NCBI RefSeq assembly: GCF_026914185.1
Contig: NC_070563.1
Span: forward strand, 1,240,001 to 1,304,000
Direction: 5' to 3'
DNA from: Puccinia triticina
Lineage: Eukaryota; Basidiomycota; Pucciniomycetes; Pucciniales; Pucciniaceae
DNA length: 64,000 bases
Positions 1-11,066 of this stretch are shown one piece after another. Within the stretch, counting starts at the first letter, position 1. Each line of letters begins with the position of its first letter. Made by a program: the position numbers and the translations under genes. The notes under the pieces were generated by a model that was not told where the DNA came from, ran no database searches, and saw nothing but the letters and a program-made list of their open reading frames with translations.

Positions 1-2399
1 GGGAGGCGCTGGGATAGATTTTGCGAGGGTCGGAGAAAGATCTTCGGGTGGGGCGATGATCGGAACGCTAGCGTGAGAGAAAGACGGAATAGGGGCTGTT
101 ACTACGACTGAATTGGCCGAGCGATCATCTGTGAGCGCTGAGTCCGGGGATTGAATCTCTACGGGGCCATGTGTGTTGAATGGATCTTTGGTCGCAGCAC
201 AATTAGAATCTCGCTCTGTATCCTCCCGATTGATACTTTGCTTCTCCTTCTTCCTTTTCATCAGCCACCATAATGCACCCGACGAATCGCAGGCAAAAGA
301 TTGAACCGAATGAACAATTTGACCGGTGTCAAAGCCCAGATCGCTCAAGGATTTCATAAACGTCAGATCCTCTGGGCTTAACAGAGGTGCTTGAGTAGTA
401 GCTTTCAGTGCGCCGACGTAGTCAATCACAACGGTTAAGAGGGATGAGGTGGAAAGTCGGGCTTGATTGGTGGTAGGCGTAGCGAAATCGGATGAAGCGC
501 CATCCTCAAAGGGGCCTATCCGCTCCGATAGGGTGCTGCCAATCGATCGCCGCTTTGTCCGAGAGGGTGTGCGAATTTGGGGGTGGGACAATGAGGAGGG
601 CACGCAGGACAGAATGGACAGGGGTCGGGGTTTTGATGAACCGGTCATAAGATTCGAAGGAGAAACATTTGATGACTGAGGTGAGGCGCCAGGGTCCTGG
701 TCAGAGCTCGGTGAGAAATTCGAAAGACTCAGTGCTGTATCATTTTCGTCCTCGGCGTGTGTGGGCAGGTGCTGAAGATGATTGTTGTGTGGAATTGAAT
801 GCTGTGAATTCCTGATGGTTGAGTGAGAGCTGTTAGAGTGATGAAGGAGTGGCGAGGGCTTATGATTTGAGGCGGGAGTGGACTTTGATGGATGACCTGC
901 TGGGCGGTGGGAAGATGAGAGACCCAAGTCAGGAATTGCAGGCATCTGGGCTGGCAGATCCTCAGATGTGACGGGCGAACTTGTACTACTCCGGGCTGAG
1001 GAGACGCTCAAATCGCTTTCTTTGCTGCTGTGGCCAGATGCATCCGAGTCGAGGATCGAATGGCAGGATTGGTTGGGATGGTTGGATGAAATGGGCGGAG
1101 AGCCTCTGGAAGGGGTCCGATGGGGTTGATCAGCCGAAGAAGGAAATGTTCCCATCGAAGTAGACGGGGATTTGGGCAACTGCTGAGCTTCCTCGATGAT
1201 GGGCGACGGCCTGGAAAGCGGCTCGGGTTCACCAAACGAATGCTGCAAAGGAGGAGTGGTAAACCAGGGATGTGAAAGAATCTTTTCGATCGATGGCCGG
1301 GCTTTGGGATCCAGTTGTAAGATCGATTGAATCAGGTTAACAGCCTCTGGAGAAAAAAAGAAAAAAAAGTCAGTGATACGCAGGCGAAGCCTATGCTGAT
1401 GACGACAGACGACATACCGTTGCTGAGGAAGTTTGGGATTTCAAAATTGCCGACCATGATCATTGCTTTCATCTGCTCTTCGTCATCATCATCGAAGGGG
1501 AGACTGCCGGTGAGGAGCGCATGGAGGATGATACCGAGAGACCAGATGTCGACCTCTGGATTGATCAGAGGTGGTTAGTACTGCTGATTGTTGAGCGAGA
1601 CTAAAAAAAAGAGGGAAGAAAAGGACGGACCTTCGCCAAGATATTTCTTACCGGCAAGCATCTCGGGAGCCGCATAGCCGGTTGTGCCGCAGAAGGTGTC
1701 GAGCAGCTTGCGCGGTTCGAATTCGCGACCGAATCCGAAGTCGGCGAGTTTGGGGTTGCAGCGTTCGTCTAGGAGGACGTTTTCGAGCTTGAGGTCACGA
1801 TGGACGACGCCCTTGCCGTGGACATAGCCGAGCCCGAGACAGATCTGGCCGAAGAGACGGCGGGCCTCGAACTCGGAGAAGCGGGTTTTTTCGACGAGAT
1901 AGTCGAAGAGCTCGCCGCCGGAGCAGAGCTCGGTGATGAGCCAGATGGAGTGTTCGGTGGCGATGACCTCGTAGAGCTGGACGACGTTGGGATGATGGAG
2001 GCGACGGTGGTGGTGGATTTCGCGGGTGAGGAGCGGGGGGGAGGAGGACTTGGGGATGTGTTTGATGGCGACTCGGGAGCCGGTGAGGCGATGGATACCC
2101 AGCCTGACGGTACCGAAGCTTCCTGTGGTGATGGGATGAGTGAGTGAGTGGGTGAGAGGGGCAGGGATGGTGGTGGCTGGCTGACCTTCTCCGATGACCC
2201 TGCCGAGAGTGTAGTTGCCGATGACCTTGAGTTGGGTTGAGTGGAGCTCGTTGCCGAGTTCTTGGTAGGCTAGGACGAGCTGGGGGAGCGGGGATGAGGA
2301 TCACTTGGGATGGCTTGGAGGGGAGGAAGGCGGGCTGCTCACCTGGGCCTTCTCGCCGCTCGGTTTGTTGGGGTTTCCGGCATGGCGCGGTCGATTCAT
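1..2399 (-). CDS. KIN4-like Ser/Thr protein kinase (CAMK group), 3' end off the window
   Basis: Five exons by conserved frame and GT-AG sites: 2343-2399, 2186-2279, 1631-2122, 1418-1555 and 1346 down to the left edge; at least 709 residues, with no stop reached. Seen: glycine loop GEGSFGTV (about residue 50), ATP-lysine in VAIK (about 71), catalytic HRDLKLEN (about 158), DFG (about 178), activation segment ending in GYAAPE, then PEVDIWSLG and a DDDDE acidic loop. The kinase domain ends near SHPWF and is followed by a long Ser/Pro-rich tail. A conserved block containing LGFDTGQIVHSV, near plus-strand 330, is typical of fungal Kin4-type kinases. Known: yeast Kin4 acts in the spindle-position checkpoint; that role here is inferred. 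The ATG at 2397-2399 opens exon 1. Family call is strong; exact orthology is less sure. Confidence 0.9.
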
Positions 2400-3100
2400 G
2401 GGAGTGGTGTCGGCTGGATGGTTGAGGTTGGGGATGCGGGTGGGTGTGGGTGGGCGTGGGTTAGTCTGTGAGATGGGTTTGGGCTGTGTTTGCTTGCATT
2501 TGTTCGTTTTTAATATTATCGTCAAGCCCGAGTGTTACCCGCAGTTGTTGTGTCTCGGAAGTTGTCTCGGCAGTCGGAGGACCGAGGAAGCCGAGGGTGG
2601 CGACCGGCCACGGAGGATGATGATCTTAAAAAGAGGTGTGTCCTGCCCACTCTCCCAAGAACACCACACACAGCAAGAAGCTTCCAGAGATCACTCCTCC
2701 CAAACACTGGTCCTCTGCAGAACAGAAAAACACCCTCACCCGCCTCAACGGTGATTAGGAGGCACTGGCCCAGAGGCAAATCAACCGCGTCGAAAATCAC
2801 TGCACAGAACAGCTGCTGACAGATCTGGCTTCACCAGAGATTGGGGCAACTGCCAACGGCCCCGAAAGAACTGTCCTTGGGCTGATTAGATAAATACATC
2901 ATTTCTGGCTGAGCTAGTTGCATCCATCCATAACATCCGCCCGTTGACGGATGGTGTGGAGTATGTACAAACCCACATAGGGAGTAGTGCAAAAGTACAA
3001 AGACGGTTAGATAAGCAAAGTAGAGCAGAGCTGACGTCATCGCCCGCCAAAAGCACTGCCGACTGCAAACTGCTTTTTTGAGAAGGGCAGTCGAGCTGGC
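2400..3100. other. Intergenic region between kinase and DUF4336 gene
   Basis: About 700 bp holding the kinase upstream region and the 3' flank of the next minus-strand gene. I see no convincing gene, RNA or repeat; open frames here lack homology and splice support. Confidence 0.5.
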
Positions 3101-4575
3101 TTACTGTTCCTTGGAAGTTGATCCTCCAAGTCCAGGGAACTTTCCATTCTTGATATCGTCTGCGGGGAAGAAAAACACGACGGTTAGTGGGTCATGATGA
3201 GGAAGAGCAGGGCAGATCGGCATGAAAGGAACGGATCGAGCTGTGCTAACCGAAATACAATGAGTAAGCTGCCCTCCATGCGGCCTTGCCCCCAGTCTCA
3301 ATCACATCTCCGTGGCTTGATCATACAAAATAAAAAAAAGGGGACGTAACCGTCAATGCATGAAGAAACAAAAAACGACATCGACAGAGTGCGCTAACCA
3401 TGGAATGATCCGATCAAAGTCCCATTGATCGACTTTGTACGCCGACTGTGCCATCGATCTGGTCATCATGGGCCACACCAAACACATAAACATTCCCCAG
3501 GCTTCCAAAAAAACCTCACGATGTGCTCTTTGTGTGTGTGTGTGTGAGCTTACTTCTTGTTGACCGCGGCGAGGTTGTACACGAAGCGTTGGTGCAAAGT
3601 GGAGTCCGGCTTCAAGGTGGCGAACCAGTTTGTGAAGTTGGTCGCAGACTCCTTCGATTTCGAGTACTGTGTAGTTCAGCTCGCCCCGCGTCAGCACAGA
3701 TGAGAAGGGGGCATGGGGATCGAAAGACGGGAGTGAGTGACCTGCTCGGTTGCCGGCAGATTGAAGAGCAGATCCGCTTCGATCAGCGTCTTGCTCGGCA
3801 CGTGCAGAAACGCAATATCCTACATAGGAACACAACCGATCAACGCTCGCATGTGCAGTCTCCAGATCAGCCAAAAGAAAAAGAAAAAAGTGCGAGCAAT
3901 TGTGTGTACTTTATTGATGAAGCCGTCGAAGTATTCGGCTTTGATCTCGTCCTTGAGCACCTGGCTGTCGTACTCCATCGGATTGTGGTCCTTGTCCGCA
4001 GTCCATTCGTGCACGTTGATCCCCAGCTTCTTCGCCGCGCCTTCCGGGCCGTACACTTTTGCATCCGGATAGGCGTCGGTGTACTGCGTCGTAAAGCCGG
4101 TATGCTCCATGTCGGCGACGGCAATGTACCTATGGGTTGAATGGCATCAAACCAATGTTTTTTGAGGGTCTGTCTGCTTGACGGATATCGACGACGCGGA
4201 GAGAACTGACTTGACTTGGCCGAGTTGGTCGATTTTCTCGCGCGTCTCGTCCGTCAGCGGCGTCGAAGCCAACAGCCACACAGACGAATCGGACAGCTTG
4301 ATCGCAGTCGAACGGCCCCCGATCGGCGTGATCCCCAACCTTTTCTGCAAGCCGTTAACACCAAGCAGGAGAACATGTTCAGCACTTGAGACTGTCAGGC
4401 TTGTGATCCGTGAGAGACAAAAAAAAAGTCCTACGAATGGTTTGGAGAAGGTGAGGATCGTCCCCTTGACTATTTCTCGAATCTATGCCAGGAAGTCAAT
4501 GCAGGAAGGGTCAGAGGTCGCTATACCTGTCCGACGCATCTCATGGAAACTGCCACATACTACGACGTCCGACAT
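3101..4575 (-). CDS. DUF4336 family protein (metallo-beta-lactamase-like fold expected)
   Basis: Nine exons join in frame into 263 residues: 4561-4575, 4435-4482, 4211-4344, 3910-4129, 3742-3819, 3554-3666, 3399-3458, 3251-3315 and 3101-3159. Every junction is GT-AG with consistent phase, and the stop is TAA. Recognisable blocks are PIGGRSTAIKL, VYGPEGAAKKLG, IAFLHVPSKTLIEADLLFN, RFVYNLA and WDFDRIIPCHGDVIET. These follow the order seen in fungal DUF4336 proteins, whose biochemical role is unknown although the family resembles metallo-beta-lactamases. The first exon is only five codons (MSDVV). I chose it because it splices in phase onto REIVKGTILTFSKPF, the usual N-terminus. Nothing looks broken. 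The small 5' exon is the least certain part. Confidence 0.87.
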
Positions 4576-5233
4576 GGCGATACCTGTTCAGAATGGATGG
4601 TAAGGAAGGACGATTGCAAGTGGTGTGGATTGAAGTCAGGGATGGAGGTGGCGAAGGAGGCGTCCAGGGTGCGTGAAATCGAGGATGAACTTGTTTCCCA
4701 TTTCCAGACACGCAGATCATCCCAGATCGCATGTGTATTACACTGCCACCATCGGTTTCATCCACCCCATCGCTTTACAGATTCCTCGAACATCCTCGCG
4801 ATCCGAGGGTTTTTGACCCTCCCCCCCCCACCCAAAAAAAAAGAATCCTACATACTGAAAAACTACTGCGCTTGTGTCCCGTCGCTGACTAGTTCGACCC
4901 TTGGTCTGATCGAGTGTACGGCTACCATGTTGAGCTGAGGGGCAGCCGGTCGAATGGATTGTTCGGTAGGGTTTCGGGACCCGTCATCCGGGGTCTGGAT
5001 CGACATAGAGCGCCGGGCCGCCGGCCGATGCGGCGCATGTAACACATAGCGCCCCGCAAAAGCGCATTAGCTTGATATGGAGAAGCATGATGTGTCTCAA
5101 ATTGGTGCAATTTCATGACAGGTTTGGAAAATAATGATTACAAAATGAGAAAGACGGTATACACAAGGAGCAAACTGGGATATGGCAAACAATAAAATTT
5201 GAAAATGCCACCAGTTTGCCAGCCAAAGTTTCT
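4576..5233. other. Intergenic region
   Basis: Upstream region of the DUF4336 gene followed, from about 5105, by 3' flank of the first secreted-protein gene. The latter part is repeated at about 9200-9604. No separate gene is supported. Confidence 0.45.
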
Positions 5234-6310
5234 CTAGGCAGGGGACGCCGAGGCGCATTTCCCCTGAAGGTAACCAAGCGGGATTTCTGAGAACATTTCT
5301 GGATCCTGTGTAGAAAATGGAGCTTAGCTAATCAGATTACAGAGACTGGGAACAGTCATTCAAGGCAAAAAAAAAAAAAACGTACCAATCCGCCGGGGCC
5401 AGGAGTAGCAGGCGTACGTGGTGAAAACTGTGGTTGATTTATTTAGGTTGGCCATAACAAGAGCAAGGATAGGATCAAAACTTCAAGGCAGGAATTCTAA
5501 ATTAAAACCCAAAAAATACATACTCCTAAGCTCACTGAAGCATCGCAGCACGTGGCCACCAGCTTGTCGGTTGGAGGTGATGCAGCTGCACTTTTACTGC
5601 AGTCAAACTTAGTCTGGGTTGGATTGGTATAATACCCAAAACTTACTGTGATAAGAAAACTGAAATGATTAGCCAACATAGCAAAACAAGAGTACTTTGG
5701 GTGGGTACTAGGTAGTTCCAAGCAAGGAGGTTGGCCCTATATGGCTTCTTATATTACAAGAACAACATAGGCTTACATGCAAGTATCCTAGTTGATCTAC
5801 CACTTGTTCTGATTGTGAGGCATAACATCTGAAGACCGTTTGCACATACTTTTGCAGCTTTTGGACTGAGTGTTCCTGCGCCTTCGCTACCTTGGCCTTG
5901 GAGCATGATCATCAACAGGACTGAGGGGAAAATTTTGGAGAACTGCATTATTGACTGTGCTGCTGTCAATTGGGGTCGTCGAGTATTGATGTTGGTACTT
6001 TACACACTGATATTTTGGTGGTTTGGTATATAAGGAAAATGGAAGTACTGCGGTAAATTTTGGGACATTTTTATGTAATGAATCTTGGGGGTGTAGATAT
6101 TTTTGGGAGGTTGTGGAACACTCTTTTCATATCTGGAGGACCGCTTAGCTGAGACCATCCGTTGTCAGTTGCCACCGCAACCAAAAAGGCCAGGATGTAG
6201 CAGCAGTATCTTGTTACCGGAGCTCGAGACTTGAAAACTCTCGTTGCGTCCGGCTCCGATCTCCAACGTGTTGAGCAAAAAAACATAGAGCTAGGCCCGG
6301 AGCGTTTCAC
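5105..6310. repeat. Duplicated locus block, copy 1 (secreted gene plus flanks)
   Basis: This block is related to about 9200-10890. Similarity covers the gene, its introns, its 3' flank and an upstream stretch (6216-6304 against 10799-10886). The two copies are diverged but clearly alignable by eye, so this is a segmental duplication rather than a recent transposition. Confidence 0.7.
5234..5948 (-). CDS. Small secreted cysteine-rich protein, copy 1 (candidate effector)
   Basis: Four exons (5777-5948, 5524-5645, 5386-5427, 5234-5305) give 135 residues; all introns are GT-AG and the stop is TAG. The N-terminus MQFSKIFPSVLLMIML is a good signal peptide, probably cleaved near GQGSEGAG. The mature part has six cysteines (VCANGLQMLC, FDC, ATCC, GKC), then FSPRTPATPGPGGL and a final DPEMFSEIP segment ending CASASPA. 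I chose this ATG because upstream codons in frame start with TTG and weaken the signal peptide. A paralogue with the same exon pattern lies at 9605-10367. No family with known biochemistry is recognised. Secretion and effector role are inferred from size, signal peptide and cysteines. No lesion is seen. Confidence 0.8.
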
Positions 6311-6477
6311 TCGACGACCATTGAGGAACAGCTGTGCGGTTAATGCCGTTTGGCGTGATGGCAGGATTATCCTGATGGACCAGAAATATGGGTGTTAGCA
6401 GATTGTTGAGACTGAAAAAAAACAGTGTGCACTGGGCACTTGGCTTATAACAAGTTGGCACCACACAGGACTTCCCA

Positions 6478-6985
6478 TTAGGGGGGTTCACATTGCGAAA
6501 AAAGCAATGCTGATTTCGTCTGCTCATGCACCTGTGAGTAAGGTTTATGCATTGCAGATTGCTTCCAAAGGGGAGCTGCCCAGCCAAACCTTTTTGCTTT
6601 CTCACGATTTTCAAAAGCTGCATCTGCTGGTTTTGGTTGCTGATTTTTGAAATCAGCCTTACGTGAACCCCCCTATTAGGGGGGTTCACGTTAGCCTGAT
6701 TTCGGCTTCTGGTTACGGATAGTTTCAAATCTCATGCACGCTTCCTGCATAAACTTAAAAAAAATGCTGCATAAGCATTCCCTTCAGCAAGACAGGGGAG
6801 GTCTTGCTGAGAACTCTATGTATTTATTTTCTAGAATATCCTTGCATAGACCTGCATGAGCAGACATCAATTTTTAGCAAGGTTTTTTGACTGATTTCAA
6901 AATCAGGCTAACATGAACCCCCATTGAGAATTGAAACCATCTGTGATGAGCAGCCAAAATCAGGCTAACGTGAACCCCCCTATTT
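6478..6985. mobile_element. Cluster of miniature elements with AGGGGGGTTCAC ends
   Basis: Inverted ends of the form AGGGGGGTTCACGT...GCCTGATTT occur at about 6479, 6665-6690, 6900-6925 and 6958-6985. At 6660-6695 two ends abut head-to-head in a near-perfect palindrome, so at least two elements are adjacent. No coding capacity is seen. The superfamily is not recognised. Confidence 0.6.
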
Positions 6986-7699
6986 TGACAGCTATTGAGA
7001 GGGATCCGCTAAACCTTGTTTGCTGGTGAAAACTCAATCTCAATGGAGGAATTCCCTTCAAGATCTACAGCCCCTGGGAAAGCATTTCCCCACAGCAATT
7101 AATGATTTCTGGCTTCAGATCTGGTTCTGCAGGGGCTGCAGATTGACGGGAGCACCTGTTGGCTAAAATTCTCAATCCAGAGGGATAGGCTAAACTTTAC
7201 TGGCTGGTGAGAATTGATTGATATCAAGTTTTCAACAGAAAATAAGGTTTAGTGGCCTCCCCTAAATCAAGCCTTTTAGGCAACGGGAAGTCCTCCAATC
7301 AATTTTCACCAGCCAGTAAGTTTTAGTGTTTCCCTCCATATCTAGCCTCTTAGCCCACACAAAGTCCTCCATTGCATTACACAACAGGGCAAGTGGGGCA
7401 CCAGCCTGTCATTTCCCAGGGTGTCCCTGCTTTCCTGCAGGTTTTCTGCAACACCAGCTTGATGCTTCTCTTTGAAAAGTCATGAGGGTGTCAGTCTGCC
7501 AGTCTCCAATGAATCAACACCATCTACCTCCCCATGTAGCAGTTCTCAAGGGTGAAATTATTGGTATAATCCAGATCTGAGACTGTAGAGAGTAATATCT
7601 GAGGCCTAGAGAAAAGTGAAGAATGTTTGATATTTTATATTTTTGGGTACCACACCAGTCCTTGAGGTTGTACTGTACTTAGAGACTTTAGAATGAAGA
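6986..7699. other. Non-coding repeat-like stretch
   Basis: No gene is supported. Recurring phrases such as the CTGGCTGGTGA/TCACCAGCCAG inverted pair near 7200-7320 suggest decayed miniature elements. Confidence 0.35.
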
Positions 7700-7788
7700 T
7701 GTGTCTGGTGAGAATCAAACTCACAGCCTCAGCTATGTTGAAATTGAGACACATACTAGAGTGCTGCCTGTAACTAGGCTAAAGACAC
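7700..7788 (-). other. tRNA-like sequence, possible SINE head or tRNA pseudogene
   Basis: On the minus strand an 89-nt segment opens with GTGTCT and closes with AGACAC, which pair as an acceptor stem. It carries a T-arm of GTGAG-TTTGATT-CTCAC, an A-box-like TAGCCTAGTTACAGG and a CTCA/TGAG long variable arm like class II tRNAs. The anticodon arm pairs poorly, so a working tRNA is unlikely. A tRNA-derived SINE or a pseudogene fits better. Confidence 0.5.
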
Positions 7789-7973
7789 TTGTGGCTGCCA
7801 GCTGGCAGCTGGGTGGTTGGTTTGTAGTGTTCATGGGTCAGTCCAACATTCCTCCATACTGTGGTGATACACCATGGTAGCAGACTAACAGACAACTGAG
7901 CATTTAAAACCTCTGTGATCAGAAGAAACCCTTCTAGTTTCCAAGATTATACAACCTCTGGGCCTTGGGACTA

Positions 7974-8873
7974 CACTGCAAGAAAAACTCTAGAAACTGC
8001 TTGCAGTTAAGATGCAAGAGATCAAGGCAAGCTGTGCCTCATGCAAGAATCAAGCACTGGTTGATTCCATGCACATTGTATAATTTCTGCAAGAGTGAGT
8101 CTGAGGTACAAAAAACTGAGTGCATGCAGGCTCCAAAATACTGAGTTGATACCTGTGCAAATTCCCCTTTCATGTGCACATATCCCTTTCATGTGCACAT
8201 TTCCCTTTTTTATGCATTCACCCCTTTCATAATGTGTACATACCCCTTTATGTACACATACCCCTTTCATGTGTGTGTGTCCCTTTCATGTGTGTGTATC
8301 CCTTTCATGTGCATGTATCCCTTTCACAATGTGTACATACCCTTTTCATCATGCATTCATGACCCTTTGATGTTTACATGACCTCTTTGAGTTTTTTACA
8401 TCCCTTTCAATACCCCTTTCATCATCCAGGTGATGTTTACATATCACTTTCATGTGCAAAGAACCCTTACTGCACATACCCCTTTCATGCTTACATACCC
8501 CTTTAATCATTTGTGTCTTTTATGTGTTAATACACCTTATCACATTCACCTTTCATGTGTACATATTCCTTTCACATGCAGATATCCCTTTCATGTGTAC
8601 ATACCCCTGTTATGCTATTCTGGCTGGATTCAATGGAAAATGGAGTGTTTACTAAAAGCAAATAAAAGGTTGCTCAGGGGTATGCTCATTTGCAAGGTTG
8701 AACATTTGCCTCAGCCTACTGCATGAGGACTACAGCATGTTCAGCATTGAGATGCTGAACACTCAAGGTGCACCAGCATGTAATTTGGGTGCTTGACTCC
8801 AGCTTGATCTGAGGCTTGATTCAAGCTTGCTGCATCTCAACTGCAAGCAGTTTCTAGAGTTTTTCTTGCAGTG
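7974..8873. mobile_element. 900-bp non-autonomous CACTG-ended element
   Basis: The terminal inverted repeats are about 45 bp and nearly identical, starting CACTGCAAGAAAAACTCTAG, and are flanked by a 3-bp CTA duplication (7971-7973, 8874-8876). CACTR ends with a 3-bp target duplication mark the CACTA (En/Spm) superfamily. There is no transposase inside, so it would depend on a partner element. Confidence 0.75.
8162..8612 (+). repeat. Degenerate tandem repeat (about 19 bp, CCCTTTCATGTGTACATA)
   Basis: About twenty imperfect copies built on CCCCTTTCATGTGYACATA lie inside the CACTG-ended element. The short open frames they create are repeat artefacts. Confidence 0.75.
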
Positions 8874-9265
8874 CTAGATGGATCAATGTTATTGGCAGTG
8901 CAAGGTACCTGTTGGGGTACCCAGGTACTAGGTTTCTTGTTCAACAAAATTCAACACCACACACAGCAGGTGTGAGGGGTACCTGCTTGCAGGTGCTGGG
9001 TGCTCCCATCAGGTACCCAGAAACATTATCTAATTTCAAGTATTCTGTAGCTTAATAAACTTGGAGAAGCATTCACCAGGGGAGATTCAGACGCACTCTC
9101 CTAATCCACATTTGACTCACATCCAACCCAGAAAAACATAAAATTAGACTCTGGAAATCTCTGGAGAGTGCATCAAAGTCTCCTCTGGTGATATTATGTG
9201 TCTTTCAACAGTGCAATTTCATGACATATTTTGCAAATTTTACAAAACAAGGAAGAAGGAACACA
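8874..9265. other. Non-coding stretch between the CACTG element and copy 2 block
   Basis: Contains palindromic GGTACC-rich text (about 8905-9020) and the start of the duplicated 3' flank near 9200. No gene is supported. Confidence 0.4.
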
Positions 9266-9266
9266 A

Positions 9267-9449
9267 TAGGGGGGTGCATGATTGAAATTTACAAAAATTT
9301 AGGACAAATTTTAAGCCTATGGTGGATATTTTCCTCCAAAATTGATAAGTTGGACTCATTGAACAGTAATACGTTTTGCCATGCATTTTACCCATAAAGG
9401 ACTTAAATTTAGCTCCAAAGTTTAGTAAAATTCAATTGTGAACCCCCCT
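9267..9449. mobile_element. Miniature element of the AGGGGGGT family inserted in the 3' flank of copy 2
   Basis: Left end ATAGGGGGGTGCATGATTGA and right end TTCAATTGTGAACCCCCCT form imperfect inverted repeats around about 180 AT-rich bases. The insertion interrupts text otherwise shared with the flank of copy 1. Confidence 0.55.
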
Positions 9450-9604
9450 GATAGGACAAATGGGATTGGTCAAACAATAAAATTTGGAATTTTCAGATTT
9501 GGAAAATGATACAAAGCAAGGAAAAAAGTATGCACAATAACTAAAATTGGATGAGCCAAAAAATACAATTTGACATTGCCACCAGTTTGCCAGAAAAACT
9601 CTCT

Positions 9605-10367
9605 CTAGGCAGGGGCTGCAGAAGCACATGTCTTCCAAGAGTAATTGTCTGGGATTAAGGAAAACATTTCTGGATCCTGTGATAGAGAAGGATGCTTGTC
9701 TGATCAGATTACAAATACTAGAGCAAGGATATGGCCAAAATTTCAAAACAGGGATTCAAGGGCAAGAAAATAACGTACCAAACCACCAGGGCCAGGAAAA
9801 CTAGGTGTACGTGGTGAAAACTGGTTTGAATTGGATTTATGTTGGATTAATATCAAGAGAAAAAATATGATCAAAATTTAAAGGGCCTTTAAAAGAAAAC
9901 ATACAAAAATACATACCCCTAATTTCACCCGAACATGGAAACACGTGGCCACCAAAGTGTCAGTTTGAGGTGATGCGGCTGCACTTTTCCTGCAGTCAAA
10001 CTTAGTTTGGGAGCTATCTGTGTATAGCCCAAAGCTTACTTTGACCAAGAAATTGAAGCGATTAGCCAAACAGCAAAACAAGATTATTTTGGTTGGGTCA
10101 ACACAAGGGTGTTGTACACTGCTGTTCCAAGCAAGGAGATTGATATTAAAAGAACAACATAGAAACATAGAAAGTAGACTTACATGCAAGCTGCACAGGC
10201 ACTACTTTAAGATCTGAACTGGTTTTTCTCAATGTGAGGCATAACATCTGGCAAAAAGGTGCACATGTATTTGCAACTTTTGGACTGAGTGTTCCTTTGG
10301 CTTCACCAGCTTGGCTTTGAAGCACGATTGACAACAGAACTGAGGTGAAAACTTTAGATAACTGCAT
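9605..10367 (-). CDS. Small secreted cysteine-rich protein, copy 2 (candidate effector)
   Basis: Four exons (10184-10367, 9917-10038, 9779-9820, 9605-9676) join in phase to 139 residues and end in TAG. It starts MQLSKVFTSVLLSIVL, a signal peptide like that of copy 1. Cysteines sit in TCAPFCQMLC, FDC, ATC and KTC. The two 3' exons have exactly the same lengths as in copy 1 (42 and 72 bp), as does exon 2 (122 bp); only exon 1 is longer, by 12 bp. The mid-protein cysteine pair ATCC of copy 1 is ATCF here, so one disulphide may differ. All splice sites and the frame are kept despite many substitutions, which suggests both genes are under selection. Function is inferred only. Confidence 0.8.
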
Positions 10368-10925
10368 TATCAATTGTGCTGTTGTCAATGGGAGTTGGCA
10401 AGTTATGATGTTGATGTTGTGAAGACAGATCTTTTGACGTTTTTATTCAAGGAAAATAAAATTACAATTCAGTAACTTTTGGTACAAATGCAAGTGATTG
10501 TTGATGGTGTAGATATTCTGGATGATTGCCACAACTTGTGGAGCGCGCTTTTATATATCTGCACTGGCAGGACCAATCACCTGAGAGCATCGGTTGTCAG
10601 TTGTCCCAACAACCAAAAATGCCAGGATGTACCCCCTATGAGCACTATCTCATTTCCGGAGCTCAAGACTGGTGGTTGGTTAGAAGCATTGTACATATGC
10701 TTTGTTACACAGTGATAGATGATAGATACCAAGCATGGTTGTCTAAAAACGCATATACCAACGTCAAGGCCAGGATGCAAACCCCCAATGAGCAACCTCG
10801 TTACCGGAGTTCAAGACTTGAAAACTTCCGTCGCGCCCGGTTCCGATCTCCAATAAGCCGAGCAAGAACATAGAGCTACGGCCGGAGCGAACTACTGGGG
10901 AAAAGCTGTGTAGTTTGTTGTTCTA
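10368..10925. promoter_or_regulatory. Upstream region of copy 2, partly conserved with copy 1
   Basis: The stretch 10799-10886 (ACTTGAAAAC, CCGATCTCCAA, ACATAGAGCTA, GGCCGGAGCG) matches 6216-6304 upstream of copy 1. Copy 2 also has an extra, diverged duplicate of part of it at about 10615-10680. A shared promoter or 5' leader is plausible; this is inferred from conservation only. Confidence 0.45.
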
Positions 10926-10926
10926 G

Positions 10927-11066
10927 TGGATGACTTCCCGTCGAGATCTGGGAGTCTCCCAGAAACAATCTAGAGCCCAAAAAGCTAGATTTCCCTGCAA
11001 AAATCTAGACTTTTTGGGTCTAAAGCGGCATCTGGGAGGGTGCCAGATCCCACGGGAAGTCACCCA
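10927..11066. mobile_element. Foldback miniature element
   Basis: The ends TGGATGACTTCCCGT and ACGGGAAGTCACCCA are inverted repeats, and a second inner pair (AAAAAGCTAGATTT / AAATCTAGACTTTTT) lets most of the 140 bp fold back. No coding capacity. Confidence 0.6.

Noticed and set aside
1795..2304. Long open frame over the kinase domain in another minus frame, and several plus-strand frames at 1800-2750
   Set aside because: They overlap exons whose correct frame encodes clear kinase motifs; their sequences are Arg/Pro-rich shadows.
7700..7788. Functional tRNA gene
   Set aside because: The anticodon arm does not pair convincingly; kept as tRNA-like only.
8172..8655. Open frames rich in CTYPFHVHIS-type repeats
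   Set aside because: They are translations of the TTTCATGTGTACATA tandem repeat with no gene structure.
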